A DNA stretch of 64,000 bases from CAZDDB01 sp963843285 (GCA_963843285.1 CAWJJO010000006.1:138233-202232); one strand, 5' to 3'. Positions 9,268 to 20,584 are shown, counted from the first letter of the stretch. Made by a program: numbers and translations. Notes: generated from the sequence alone by a model not told the origin.

Positions 9268-9410
9268 CGTTTTCTCCCCGGCATCGTCCTAAAGACGAGC
9301 CTTCAAATAAATATAGCGTGCCGGAGTTCCGGTACGGTGTAGACCAGAAGCGTCTTGCGTGTCGTGCAATTAGCTACAAGGGGGAACCCGGATTGGTTAC
9401 GAGGAAACTG

Positions 9411-10043
9411 CTAATCGATCAGCTGGTTTTGAACTGCGTAGCGGATCAATTCCGCATCTGTTTTCATATTCATTTTTTCCAGGATGCGTGCGCGGTAGGT
9501 ATTGACGGTGCTCATGCTCAGAAACAGCTCAGCGGCAATTTGTCTCACGCTTCTTCCCGCGGCGATGAGACACATGACCTGGTATTCGCGATCGGAGAGA
9601 CCTTCATGGAGAGGCTTCCCCGTATCCGTTTCCAGATCGAAGGCAAGCTTTTCGGCCAGGGCAGGACTGACGTACTTTCTACCTTGAACCACTTTTCGAA
9701 TTGCATTGATCAAATCATCGACTGCGCTTTCTTTTGTTACGTAGCCGGATGCTCCGGCTTTCAAAGCACGGACGGCAAAGCGGTCTTCGGGATGCATGCT
9801 GAGAATCAAGACAGGAAGTTTGGGATATTGCTCCTTCAGATCCTTGAGCAGCTCGAGACCGCTTTTTCCCGGCAACGATATATCCAGAATCACCACGTCC
9901 AGTTCGCCTTTCTTCACTTCTTCGATGACTTCACGGGCATTTTGAGCCTCGCGAATGACTGAAATCTCCTGAGCTGCTTTCAGGATTTTCTTCATACCCT
10001 CACGGATGAGAGCATGATCGTCTGCAATCAGTACCCTTAACAT
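9411..10043 (-). CDS. NarL/FixJ-type response regulator (second paralogue)
   Basis: REC domain with Asp in 'VVILDISLPGKSG' and Lys in 'YVTKESAVDD', then a LuxR HTH ('LSDREYQVMCLIAAGRSVRQIA'). The start is ATG at 10043 with AGGAG just upstream. It is only ten bases downstream of the sensor kinase gene, so it is the primary cognate regulator. It resembles the 8611 regulator along its whole length but differs in the recognition helix ('MSTVNTYRARILEKM' versus 'VNTINTYRARILDKM'), consistent with an old tandem duplication. Confidence 0.93.
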   Translation of the reverse strand: MLRVLIADDHALIREGMKKILKAAQEISVIREAQNAREVIEEVKKGELDVVILDISLPGKSGLELLKDLKEQYPKLPVLILSMHPEDRFAVRALKAGASGYVTKESAVDDLINAIRKVVQGRKYVSPALAEKLAFDLETDTGKPLHEGLSDREYQVMCLIAAGRSVRQIAAELFLSMSTVNTYRARILEKMNMKTDAELIRYAVQNQLID

Positions 10044-10053
10044 CTCGCTCCTA

Positions 10054-12447
10054 TCACACCGTATTGGGAAGTGATATTCGCACGGTTACGGTAGTGCCTT
10101 TTCCTGGAACTCCGACGATATTCACTTCTCCGCCGAGAAGGAAAGCGCGTTCCTTCATTCCCATCAACCCGAATGACTTGGAATTCGCCAGATTCTCTTC
10201 CGTGATTCCCCGGCCATTGTCACTCACTTCCATGGTCAACTTGTCGTCGTTCTCTTCCAACAGTATCTTAACATGGGAAGCATTCGAATGCCGTGCAACG
10301 TTGGTCAGTGTTTCCTGAAAAATGCGAAATAATGCCGTTGCGCTATCACGATCGAGAGAGACGGACTGAATATTAGAATTGAATTCGCATGTAACTCCAG
10401 ATCGTGTCAAAAACTCCTGGATCTGCCACTCCATGGCAGCTTTCAAATCAAGGTGATCCAGAACCTCGGGTCGCAGCTCGGTGCAAATCCTTCGCACTGT
10501 CTTGATGGTTTGATCTACCAGTTTGCACATGGAGCCGATCTCTTCCATCAATTCTTTTCGGGGAACGACGGCGGATGTTTCCAACATTCCTCTGTTCAGC
10601 AAGGCCAGGTCCATTTTTAATGCGGTGAGGACCTGACCCAGATCATCGTGGATTTCTCGCGCGACTTTGGTCCGTTCTTCTTCGCGTACGGATTGAAGAT
10701 GCGCAGAAAGCGAGCGTAGTTGTTCCCGCGACTTGTTCAACTTTTCTTCCGATTGCTTTTCCCTTGTAATGTCGATCATGACTCCGATCAGGAGGCTGAC
10801 GGTCTCAGTCTTTGTGAGTACATTCACAAAATTGCGCAACCATACGACGCGTCCGTCACGCGAGATCATCCTGTGCTCGAACTCGTACGGTTTTTTATCT
10901 GCTGCGGATTTTTTACAAAACGATAAAGCCCAATCCTCGTCATCCGGATGAATATGATCCATCCAGAAAGTCGGGTTGCTGGTCCATTCTTGTACCGGAT
11001 ATCCGAGCACAACTTCCGCTTCCCGGCTGACAAAAGTAAATTCAAGGGTGTTCGCATCCGCGCTCCAAACGATTGCCTGGACCGATTCCACCAGCTGGCG
11101 GTATCGCAGTTCTGCCTGACTTAGTATCTCGAGAGCTTGCTGACGTTCGAAGACTCTTCCCAATTGGGTTCCGATATGATGCATCGCTTCGAGCAATGCT
11201 GTATTCGGCTGATCCACGCTATCGGAAAAGAATTCCAGTACGGCAACTACTTTCGTTCCGACCAAAACAGGAAGGCCGATGGCTGCTCGGATATTGATGT
11301 CAGTGTGTGCGCGTGCGCGCGGAAAGCTTGAATCTGCCGTCACGTCCGGGATCCAGAGAGTTTCTCCCTGCTCCAGGACGCGTCCGGGCAATCCTATTCC
11401 CGTGCGCAGAACCGTTTTTTCGGTAATTTCTTTGAAATTCCTGTACAGTTCAGGATCCTCTAAATGCCAGAGATTCGAAGGATGGAGTTCTTCGGGATGG
11501 ATCGTAGAGGGAAAATACACGTGACCGACCGGCCATCCCGTAAATTTGCAGATGCGATCCAGGGAGAATTGGATCGCCGATTCAACCGAACCGGCTTGAT
11601 TGGATGCAACTGCGACGTCCTGAAGCATATGAACGAGGGCGGATTGTTGCTGGGCGGCGGCTTCTGCAATTCTTCTTCTAGTTATGTCACGAATTGCGGC
11701 AGTGAAAAAAGTATTCGCGCCCAGCTTCCAGGAGGATAAGGAAAGTTCCAGCGGGAACTCCGTTCCATCAGGTTTCACCCCGTGCATCTCAACCGTTTTA
11801 CCGATCAACCGCGGTTCACCCGATTCCAGAAATCTTCGAATTCCCGCTTCATGGGCTTCCCTGTATCGTTCGGGCATCAAAATCGTCACCGGCTTGCCTA
11901 CGATTTCTTCACAATAGCCGAAAATTCGAACCGTTGAAGGGTTGCACGAAAGAATGATGCCAGTTTCATCTGCCAGAATAATCGCATCATTCGCGGATTC
12001 AATCACTGAACGGAACTTCAGATCGGATTCGCGGAACGCTTCTTCTGCGAGTTTTTGATCGTTGATATCGATGCACAGTCCGACCATCCGTTCCGGATTT
12101 CCGGCCGCATCACAATAAAGATGTCCGGCTCCCTGCACCCAACGAACTGAGCCATCCTGTCTCACAATCCGGTATTGAACGCGATGCTCTTGTTTTTTCT
12201 CAAGTACCCGTTGGATTGAATCTGACACTGCTTTGCGGTCCTCTGAATGGATTTCGTCCAGAACGGCATCTACTGTGCCGGGAAATGTTCCCGGGGCCAT
12301 GCCGTGAATTTTTTCTAAACCGCGTGACCAGATTACTTTTCCGGTGCGGATATCCCAGTCCCAAACACCCGCTAAGTCCCCGGCTTGCAGTCCCAAGCGG
12401 AGACGTTCTTCATTCTCTCGTATTACTTCGGAGTCTTTTTGTTCCAC
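10054..12447 (-). CDS. Soluble multi-PAS/GAF sensor histidine kinase, NarX/LiaS (HisKA_3) type
   Basis: A 797-residue kinase without membrane segments: PAS-PAC (about 18-130), PAS (about 142-258, 'IIESANDAIILADETG'-like), GAF (about 272-440), a third PAS (about 450-570), HisKA_3 with the H-box 'VAREIHDDLGQVL', and an HATPase_c domain with 'DNGRGI' and a 'GLMGMKERA' G-box. It should autophosphorylate and pass phosphate to the two NarL-type regulators downstream. The PAS/GAF domains imply a small-molecule, redox or light signal in the cytoplasm. The start is GTG at 12447 with no clear Shine-Dalgarno site. A palindromic repeat precedes it. Confidence 0.93.
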   Translation of the reverse strand: MEQKDSEVIRENEERLRLGLQAGDLAGVWDWDIRTGKVIWSRGLEKIHGMAPGTFPGTVDAVLDEIHSEDRKAVSDSIQRVLEKKQEHRVQYRIVRQDGSVRWVQGAGHLYCDAAGNPERMVGLCIDINDQKLAEEAFRESDLKFRSVIESANDAIILADETGIILSCNPSTVRIFGYCEEIVGKPVTILMPERYREAHEAGIRRFLESGEPRLIGKTVEMHGVKPDGTEFPLELSLSSWKLGANTFFTAAIRDITRRRIAEAAAQQQSALVHMLQDVAVASNQAGSVESAIQFSLDRICKFTGWPVGHVYFPSTIHPEELHPSNLWHLEDPELYRNFKEITEKTVLRTGIGLPGRVLEQGETLWIPDVTADSSFPRARAHTDINIRAAIGLPVLVGTKVVAVLEFFSDSVDQPNTALLEAMHHIGTQLGRVFERQQALEILSQAELRYRQLVESVQAIVWSADANTLEFTFVSREAEVVLGYPVQEWTSNPTFWMDHIHPDDEDWALSFCKKSAADKKPYEFEHRMISRDGRVVWLRNFVNVLTKTETVSLLIGVMIDITREKQSEEKLNKSREQLRSLSAHLQSVREEERTKVAREIHDDLGQVLTALKMDLALLNRGMLETSAVVPRKELMEEIGSMCKLVDQTIKTVRRICTELRPEVLDHLDLKAAMEWQIQEFLTRSGVTCEFNSNIQSVSLDRDSATALFRIFQETLTNVARHSNASHVKILLEENDDKLTMEVSDNGRGITEENLANSKSFGLMGMKERAFLLGGEVNIVGVPGKGTTVTVRISLPNTV

Positions 12448-12506
12448 AGATTTACGTATGGCAATATATAAGGAGGCATTCCAAAAAATGCAAGCGCCCT
12501 GTTTGT

Positions 12507-12548
12507 AGTAGCGACTCCAGTCGCTACTCTTCTGTAGCGAATGAATTC
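12507..12548. repeat. Palindromic repeat, GTAGCGA family
   Basis: A perfect 10-bp inverted repeat (AGTAGCGACT, cc, AGTCGCTACT; 12507-12528) is followed by the half-element GTAGCGAATGAATTC (12534-12548). The half-element recurs exactly inside the palindrome at 31186-31205. This points to a dispersed repeat family rather than a gene-specific terminator. Confidence 0.7.
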
Positions 12549-12561
12549 CATTATACGAACG

Positions 12562-13263
12562 TCACGGTGATCGGTATTCTACTATATTCTGATATACGAG
12601 ATATGGATTGACGGCAGTTCCATCCCACCAGTGTTTCTCTTTTGTGAGACGGAAAATTGTGAAATGTAAATGAGGTGTGTTCGGGGGCGCATTTCCGGAA
12701 GTTCCTACATATCCGATCACTTGTCCGCGTGTGAGATGATCCCCCTCATGAAGATTGTCAACATAGCGTTCCAGATGCGCGTAGTAATAAGCGTATGTCT
12801 GCGTAGGGTCAAAGTGATAAATCGTAATGCCACCGTACTTGCTGTACCACAAACGCGCCACCGTTCCATCTTCTACGGCTACCACAGGCGTGTTTCGCGG
12901 CGCGACAATGTCGATCGCTTGGTGTATGTGATTGCCGCGCGATTCGTCAAAGGTGTCGCGAACACCTTGAATCGTGAAGCTCTTCAGAGGGAAAAGCAGG
13001 TTCCGTTTTTTTAGTTCTGAAACGCTGTCGTCATCCCGGTTCTTTCTGGCTTCGAGACGTTGTAAATACTCCTGATGATCACTTGGGGGAAGATCAAGCG
13101 GGGCCGAAATAGCGGCAGTTGTCTGTTTCAACGCATGTTGGAAATCGGCAAAATAGGGAAATTGGAGGCGCAGTCCATAATGTGTCAACACAACACCTGC
13201 GAGAAAACCAACAATCGCGGAACCGGCAAAGTGCCAGAATCTGAATGATTTCGGATCATTCAT
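12562..13263 (-). CDS. M23-family metallopeptidase (LytM/NlpD-like)
   Basis: An N-terminal membrane anchor (about residues 12-30) is followed by a coiled linker and a C-terminal M23 domain. The zinc ligands are visible as 'HIHQAIDI' (H-x3-D) and 'HLHF', with 'GTVARLWYSKYGG' and 'GQVIGYVGTSG' between them. It would be a periplasmic peptidoglycan endopeptidase or amidase activator. The ligand set looks complete, so catalysis is likely. It overlaps the upstream L,D-transpeptidase gene by eight bases, so the two are translationally coupled and probably act together on the wall. Confidence 0.9.
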   Translation of the reverse strand: MNDPKSFRFWHFAGSAIVGFLAGVVLTHYGLRLQFPYFADFQHALKQTTAAISAPLDLPPSDHQEYLQRLEARKNRDDDSVSELKKRNLLFPLKSFTIQGVRDTFDESRGNHIHQAIDIVAPRNTPVVAVEDGTVARLWYSKYGGITIYHFDPTQTYAYYYAHLERYVDNLHEGDHLTRGQVIGYVGTSGNAPPNTPHLHFTIFRLTKEKHWWDGTAVNPYLVYQNIVEYRSP

Positions 13264-14191
13264 GAAAAATCACTTGAGTCCCAGGTTGAATCATTCCGAC
13301 CAGCTTCATGGCGTCCCAGTTCGTAAGACGAATGCAGCCATTTGATTCCGAATGACCGATCTTTGAAGGCTCGGGCGACCCGTGCAAGCCATAATGCTCG
13401 GCATTCAGATCAATCCATACCACGCCAACAGGATTGTTCGGTCCGGGCGCAATTTTTCCCTTCGAATCGGCCGGATCCGCAGCCCAGAATAATTCCGGAT
13501 TATAGTAAAAAACAGGATTCTTGCTGATTCCGGTCACTTTCCATTTGCCCGGTGGGAGTGGTTCGTGAATGCTGCCGGAAGTTACCGGAGCATAAAAAAC
13601 AGCGTTGCCATCCGCGTTACGCACAATCAGACTTGAGTCCGTACCGGAAATCTCAACGCTGATTTCGGCTGCATTCTGTTTGGGTGTCCTTTCTTGCGCA
13701 ACATCCGGCACCTGGATCATTTCTCCAGCTGCAAAGCTCGAATCAGGATTCAGTTGCTTCAGCAAATTGGGGTTGATATGAAACTTCTCCGCAAGCAGTT
13801 CCAGCGGGGAGGTGTAGTTCAGTGCTGGAAGTTTTGTCTGTTCCATCAAATCTGGAGGAATTTTTTCGGTGAAAGGACCGCTTACATCGTTTTGGCTAAT
13901 CGTATAAGGAACGAGCAATTCCTGACCCTCGTCGCGCAATTCTGTTTTAGTCGCCTCATCCACGACTCCCGTGGCTTTCAACCCACGCGATTCCTGGTAT
14001 GCAGAAAGCGCCTTTCTGGTATTAGATCCATTTTGACCGTCAATCTCACCCGGCGAAAACCCGGCCCTGTCAAGAAGTATCTGAAGTCGAAAGACAGGTG
14101 AGACTTCATGAGACCGGTCGGCGGCAACGACGGCAGTCGACGAGATAGTTAGCAGCACCAGGCAGAGAAGGAACCGAATATTTGAATCCAT
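13256..14191 (-). CDS. L,D-transpeptidase (YkuD) with peptidoglycan-binding and LysM-like regions
   Basis: A signal peptide starts at the ATG at 14191 ('MDSNIRFLLCLVLLTISS'), with GAGGTC upstream. The open frame runs on to 14320, but that extension lacks signal character. Next come a PG_binding_1 domain ('LQILLDRAGFSPGEIDGQNG'), a LysM-like segment ('LAEKFHINPNLLKQLNP') and a C-terminal YkuD domain with 'HGSPEPSKIG' and the catalytic Cys in 'ESNGCIRL'. It forms 3-3 cross-links or attaches proteins to peptidoglycan in the periplasm. Coupled to the M23 peptidase. Confidence 0.92.
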   Translation of the reverse strand: MDSNIRFLLCLVLLTISSTAVVAADRSHEVSPVFRLQILLDRAGFSPGEIDGQNGSNTRKALSAYQESRGLKATGVVDEATKTELRDEGQELLVPYTISQNDVSGPFTEKIPPDLMEQTKLPALNYTSPLELLAEKFHINPNLLKQLNPDSSFAAGEMIQVPDVAQERTPKQNAAEISVEISGTDSSLIVRNADGNAVFYAPVTSGSIHEPLPPGKWKVTGISKNPVFYYNPELFWAADPADSKGKIAPGPNNPVGVVWIDLNAEHYGLHGSPEPSKIGHSESNGCIRLTNWDAMKLVGMIQPGTQVIFHE

Positions 14192-14255
14192 TTTGACCTC
14201 GGACAAAAACAGGTGGCCTTTCGGCCACCCGTTCCGCGTATGAATTGTTGTGGCG

Positions 14256-14429
14256 TTATGAAGGACGCGACCAGACTTCTTGATCACCCTGATGTTCAAA
14301 TTCTTCTTCATGGCTTTCATCCAGATGATCTTCGAGAACTTCTTTTGAGTTGAAGATCCTGTCGCAGAATCTACATTTGAATTCCTCGTATGTCTGAGCC
14401 GGTCGCTCCTTGGATTGTTTTCGGGGCAT
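14256..14429 (-). CDS. Single C2H2 zinc-finger mini-protein
   Basis: A 57-residue protein with one classical finger: C19-x2-C22, 12 residues, His35-x4-His40 ('FKCRFCDRIFNSKEVLEDH'), followed by an acidic tail. AGGAGG lies six bases before the ATG, a very strong site. It resembles the mini-protein at 31340-31513 in size and finger spacing. C2H2 fingers are uncommon in bacteria outside the Ros/MucR family, whose finger and flanks differ. A role in DNA, RNA or protein binding is inference. It could be co-transcribed with the L,D-transpeptidase gene 64 bases downstream. Confidence 0.8.
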   Translation of the reverse strand: MPRKQSKERPAQTYEEFKCRFCDRIFNSKEVLEDHLDESHEEEFEHQGDQEVWSRPS

Positions 14430-14691
14430 GGTACCTCCTATACTAAGAATTCATGACGGTCGTCGTTTAAGGCGCCGCTCTGTTCAAACGATAAAACGAT
14501 TCTTTTCAGCTGCCGTAAAGAAATCACGCTTTCGACGTGATAAACTCAACCACACGTATTGCGATTTGGGCAATCCGAACTACATTTGTTACGGAACCAT
14601 ACGTGTGTAGCTTTGCTGTACGAATGCACTGGCTTCTGGGGAAATTGGATCGTACAACCCATCTTATCGTCACTCGATCGAAGGAGAATTT

Positions 14692-17600
14692 ATGCCAACA
14701 ACTGAAAACCCTCTCGAAGAGGATCCGTCTCTATCATCCGCGCGGCCAAAAGGCGTAGGGAAAAATAAGAGAAAACAGTCGAAGGGTTCTCCTTCGTCTG
14801 GAAATGGAGGCAATGGATATCGTCATTCGGAGCTGAAACAACTTCTTAAGGCTCTGCGCTCTGCTCGGGACGGGGACTTTTCAGTTCGGCTGTCTTTCAA
14901 ACAGGATGGAATCCTAAACGAAATTGCCGACGCATTTAATGAATACGTTTCCCGGAATCAGACAAGAGTGAACGAACTGGCACGTGTTAGCAGAGTGATT
15001 GGGGAAGAAGGCAAGCTGACAGAACGGGCGGGTTTATATGGTGCATCGGGAGAATGGCGAACCAGTGTCGAAGCAGTGAATGCATTGATCAACAACCTGG
15101 CCCAACCGACAACAGAAGTAGGACGAGTCATCACAGCTGTCGCCAGGGGCGATCTTAGCGAAAAAATGAGACTGGAAATCGACGGTCGTTCTCTAAAAGG
15201 TGAATTCCTGCAAATCGGTACGATTGTAAACACGATGGTGGATCAGCTTAGCTCGTTTGCCGGCGAGGTGACCAGGGTCGCGCGAGAAGTGGGAACGGAA
15301 GGCGAGCTGGGTGGTCAGGCCGAAGTAAGAGGAGTTGCGGGAACCTGGAAAGGATTAACCGATAACGTGAACGCCATGGCAAACAGTCTCACGTCGCAGG
15401 TGAGAAATATCGCAGAAGTAACGACCGCCGTTGCGCAGGGCGATCTCTCGCGGAAAATTACGGTCCAGGCAAAAGGAGAGATCCTTCAATTGAAGGACAC
15501 CATTAACACCATGGTGGATCAGTTGAATGGATTTGCGTCGGAAGTCATTCGCGTGGCGCGCGAAGTCGGTACAGATGGAAAGTTAGGAGGTCAGGCAAGA
15601 GTAGAAGGCGTGGCCGGCACCTGGAGAGATCTAACTGATAACGTGAACGGTATGGCAAATAATTTGACGAGCCAGGTGCGTAATATCGCTGAAGTTACCA
15701 AGGCAGTCGCGCTGGGCGATTTGTCCAAGAAGATTACAGTCGACGTTAAAGGAGAAATCCTGGAATTGAAGAACACGATCAATACGATGGTGGATCAGTT
15801 GAATGCGTTTGCATCCGAAGTCATTCGTGTGGCGCGCGAAGTTGGAACCGAAGGAAAGCTGGGAGGTCAGGCAAAAGTAGAAGGTGTGGCCGGTACATGG
15901 AGAGATTTGACAAATAACGTCAACTGGATGGCCGACAACCTGACGAGCCAGGTGCGCAACATCGCTGAAGTTACCAAGGCCGTTGCGCAGGGAGATCTAT
16001 CCAAAACGATTACCGTTGAAGTGCGGGGCGAGATTCTCGAATTGAAGAACACGATCAATACGATGGTGGATCAGTTGAACGGGTTCGCATCAGAAGTTAG
16101 CCGTGTGGCAAGAGAAGTAGGAACTGAAGGAAAGCTCGGTGGTCAAGCGGAAGTGAAGGAGGTTGCTGGAACCTGGAAGGATTTAACCGACAACGTAAAC
16201 AGAATGGCGACGAATTTGACCGATCAGGTGCGAAACATTGCGGCGGTCACGACGGCGGTTGCGCAGGGCGATCTTTCCAAAAAGATCACCGTAGAAGCCA
16301 AAGGCGAAATTCTTCAATTGAAAGACACGATCAATACGATGGTGGATCAGCTCAACGCATTTGCATCAGAAGTCAGCCGCGTGGCGCGTGAGGTCGGAAC
16401 CGAAGGCAAGCTAGGCGGGCAAGCGCGGGTCGAGGGAGTTGGGGGTACGTGGAAAGATCTGACTGAACAACGTTAACTACATGGCTACAAATCTTACGGA
16501 TCAGGTTCGTAACATCGCTGCTGTTACGACCGCGGTTGCGCAGGGAGATCTCTCCAAGAAAATCACCGTCGATGTAAAAGGTGAAATCCTCGAATTGAAA
16601 AATACGATCAATACGATGGTGGATCAATTAAATGCGTTTGCGTCCGAGGTCAGTCGCGTTGCAAAAGAAGTAGGAACCGATGGAAAACTGGGCGGTCAGG
16701 CCGAAGTGCGTGGTGTTTCCGGTATCTGGAAGGATCTGACCGATAACGTGAACAAGATGGCTTCCAATCTTACGGATCAGGTGCGAAATATTGCGCTGGT
16801 GACCACCGGAGTTGCAAATGGAGATCTTTCACAGAAGATCACGGTAGATGCGAGCGGTGAAATCATGCAGCTGAAAAACACAATCAACAAGATGGTGGAT
16901 CAGCTCAATGCGTTTGCAGCCGAAGTTACACGTGTGGCAAAGGAAGTGGGAACAGACGGAAAGTTGGGTGGACAGGCTGAAGTGAAAGGGACATCTGGAA
17001 CCTGGAAGGACCTGACCGATAACGTGAACGCAATGGCCGGAAGTTTGACTTCGCAGGTGAGAGATATCGCGAAAGTAACGACAGCCGTAGCGAACGGAGA
17101 TCTCTCCCAAAAGATTACCGTCGATGCTCGCGGCGAAATTCTTCAGTTAAAAGACACCATCAACAAGATGGTGGATCAATTAAACTCATTTGCCTCGGAA
17201 GTCAGCCGTGTGGCAAGGGAAGTGGGTACCGACGGAAATCTAGGCGGGCAGGCCGAGATCAAAGGAGTTGCCGGAACATGGAAAGATCTGACGGATAACG
17301 TGAACCGCATGGCTACGAATCTTACGGATCAGGTCCGTAATATCGCGCTGGTGACTACCTCGGTCGCACAAGGAGATCTGTCGAAGAAAATTACCGTTGA
17401 AGCGAAAGGTGAGATTCTGGAATTGAAGAGCACGATTAATACGATGGTCGACCAGCTCAATGCATTCGCCGCTGAAGTTACACGCGTGGCCAGAGAGGTC
17501 GGCACGGAAGGAATGCTGGGAGGTCAGGCCAAGGTTCCTGGAGTTGCCGGCACCTGGAAAGACCTGACAGACAACGTCAACCAGCTTGCGGCAAATCTCA

Positions 17601-20584
17601 CCACACAGGTGCGCGCGATCGCAGACGTGGCAACTGCAGTGACTCGAGGTGATCTGACACGTTCGGTTGCAGTCGAAGCGCAGGGCGAAGTCGAGGAGCT
17701 GAAGAACAACATCAACCAGATGATCATCACACTCAAAGAAACCACTCAGAAGAACATCGAGCAGGACTGGTTGAAAACGAACCTTGCGAAATTCTCGCGG
17801 ATGCTGCAAGGGCAACGCGATCTGCAGACGGTCGCCCAGCATATTATGTCGGAGCTCACGCCTCTCGTTTCTGCGCAACATGGCGTGTTTTATGTAAAAG
17901 ACTCCGAAGGCGGACAGCCTGTACTCAAGTTGTTGAGCAGCTACGGTTACCAACAACGTAAGACGGTTTCCAACCGGTTTGAAGTGGGAGAAGGTCTGGT
18001 CGGGCAATGCGCGCTGGAACGAAAGCCGATTGTGATCACAAACGTGCCGGACGATTACATCAAAATCAGCTCAGGTCTTGGCGAGGGACGTCCCAAGAAC
18101 ATTATTGTGCTGCCGGTTCTGTTTGAAGGACAGGTCATGGCCGTGACTGAAATCGCCTCCTTTGAAGAGTTCAGCCAGATCCATCAATTGTTCCTGGAGC
18201 AATTAATGGAGAGCCTTGGCGTTGTGTTGAACATGATCGGCGCCAGTATGAGGACGGAAGAACTCCTGAAGCAATCCCAGGCACTGGCCACTGAGCTTCA
18301 AAGCCAGCAACGGGAACTCAAACGCTCGAATGAAGAATTGGAAGAACAGACTCAGGCGTTGAAGACTTCCCAGGAAATGTTGAAGCAACAACAAGAAGAA
18401 TTACAACGCACCAATGACGATCTTGAAGAAAAGGCTTATCTGCTCTCGGAACAGAAGAAAATGGTGGAAATAAAAAACCGGGAGCTGGAACTGGCACAGG
18501 CGTCACTGGAGGAAAGAGCAGAGCAGCTTTCCATCACTTCAAAATACAAATCGGAATTTCTTGCCAACATGTCCCACGAGTTGCGGACACCTCTGAACAG
18601 CATTTTGTTGCTTGCAAAACTTCTCAGTGAAAATAAAGAGGGCAATTTCAGCGAAAAGCAGGTGGATTACCTTCAAACCGTGCATGCTTCGGGCAATGAC
18701 CTCCTCGGATTGATCAACGAAGTGCTGGATCTGTCCAAGATCGAAGCAGGGAAGATGGATATCCACGCTCAGGAATTTCCCGTTGCACAATTGCAGGGTT
18801 TTGCCGAGCGCAGCTTCAGTCAGATCGCAGAGCAAAAGGGTTTGGAATTCAGCGTTCATATCAGCAGCGATGTAAGTGAAACAATCAAAACGGATCAACA
18901 GAGGCTGGAGCAGGTACTTCGAAATCTGCTTTCGAATGCCTTTAAGTTTACCGATACGGGAAGGGTGGATCTGCGCATCGAAAAAGCGAATCCGGATTTG
19001 AAGTTTGGGGAATCGACCCTGGACCTGTCGGACAATGTGTTAGCCATATCAGTACAGGATACCGGGATCGGCATTTCAAAGGAAAAACAAAAGATTGTTT
19101 TCGAAGCGTTCCAGCAAGCGGAGGGCGGCGCAAACAGACAGCATGGCGGTACAGGTCTGGGGTTGACGATCACCCGCGAGATCGTTCGCCTGCTGGGCGG
19201 AGAGATCCATCTGGATAGCAAAGCAGGGGAAGGAAGCATCTTTACGATCTATCTTCCACAATCTTATACTCCCGCGCATCTCAGCGCCGACTTCGACATT
19301 CCTGGAGTAACTTCAAGGCCCGAGCTGGTTCCTCAAGTTGAAACCGAAGTGGAAGCGGTTTCGGGGACAGCGGCGGACGACCGGTACATCATCCAACCGG
19401 GCGATCGAGTGGTTCTGATTGTTGAGGACGATGAGAAATTTGCGGAAATCCTTTTGGACATGGCCCACCAGAAAGGCTTTAAAGCGCTGATTGGCCTCAA
19501 GGGAGACACAGGACTCGCGTTGGCTCATGAGTTCGTGCCCAGTGCGATCATTCTGGATATCAATTTACCGGTAATCAACGGCTGGACATTGTTGGATCGC
19601 TTGAAGCATCATCCACGAACGCGCCATATTCCCGTTCACGTCGTTTCCATTATCGAGGAACGGCAACGGGCATTGCAGCAGGGCGCCTTCGCGTATCTGG
19701 TAAAACCGGTTACCGCAGAAGCTGTGGATGAAGCGTTTGGAAAGATCATTTCCTTTATCAACCGCGGGATTCGAAACCTGCTGGTAGTGGAAGACGATGA
19801 CGCGCAGCGGAAAGCGATTCTCGAACTGATTGGGGACGGCGACCTCGAAATCACCGCTGTCGGAAGCGGGAGTGAGGCTCTTGCCGCGCTTCAGGAAAAA
19901 CGTTACGACTGTATGGTTCTGGATCTGGTGCTGCCTGATATGGATGGCTTTAAGTTGATCGAAGAGATCAAAGCGCAAGCAGGCGAGTTGCCGATTATCG
20001 TTTATACAGGAAGAGAGTTAACTGAAAAAGAAGAGACGCAATTGAAGCGATATGCGGAAAGCATCGTGGTGAAGGGGGTCAGTTCCCCGGAACGATTGCT
20101 CGATGAGACCGCTCTATTTCTTCATCGCGTTGAAGCGAAGCTGCCGGAGGAAAAAGGAACAGTGTTGAAACAGCTTCACAATCTGGATATGGTTTTCGGC
20201 GGAAAGACGATTCTGATCGTGGACGATGATGTCAGAAATATCTTTGCTCTGACCAGCGTTCTCGAAAGCAGCGTGCCGCAAAACCAGAAGATGAAAATCC
20301 TGTTTGCCGAAACCGGACAAGAGGGAATTCAGATTCTTGAAGAAAATCACGATGTGGATCTCGTTTTGATGGATATCATGATGCCGGGCCTGGATGGCTA
20401 CCAGACGATCCAGCATCTTCGAAAGGATGAGCGGTTTCAGACACTCCCCATCATTGCTCTAACTGCCAAAGCAATGAAAGGGGATCGGGAGAAATGCATC
20501 GACGCAGGCGCCTCTGATTACATTAGTAAACCGGTCGATATCGAACAGTTACTCTCCTTGATGCGGGTGTGGCTCTATAAATAG
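14692..20584 (+). CDS. Giant soluble poly-HAMP hybrid histidine kinase with three REC domains (one frameshift)
   Basis: Reconstructed protein of about 1,963 residues with no membrane segment. After a basic linker come about ten 92-residue units, each a pair of HAMP domains ('GDLSKKITVEAKGEI...', 'VAREVGTEGKLGGQA'). These are followed by GAF (about 1040-1180), a coiled coil, HisKA ('NMSHELRTPLNS', His near 1293), HATPase_c (about 1400-1520) and three REC domains (about 1572-1690, 1695-1812, 1838-1963). The architecture matches group III (Nik1/Os1-type) kinases. An extra A at 16466-16467 changes 'LTDNVN' to 'LTEQR-stop'; the second half reopens at 16481 and homology is otherwise continuous. A good Shine-Dalgarno site (GAAGGAG) precedes ATG 14692. 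REC2 has 'VLDLVLPDMDG'; REC3 has 'LMDIMMPGLDG' and 'KPVD'. Confidence 0.9.
15120..17720 (+). repeat. Tandem 276-bp coding repeats (double-HAMP units)
   Basis: The codons for 'MVDQL' recur at 15235, 15511, 15787, 16063, 16339, 16616, 16892, 17168 and 17444, an exact 276-base period apart from the single inserted base near 16466. The units are close enough in DNA sequence to recombine or to confuse assembly. Confidence 0.9.

Noticed and set aside
9318..9962. 214-codon plus-strand frame over the NarL-type regulator
   Set aside because: Overlaps a clear response regulator gene on the opposite strand and shows no domain of its own.
8611..10043. The two NarL regulators as an assembly duplication
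   Set aside because: They differ at many positions across their length, so they are true paralogues.
17240..18007. Long minus-strand frame opposite the HAMP repeats
   Set aside because: Shadow of the strongly biased coding repeat on the other strand; no start signal and no recognisable protein.
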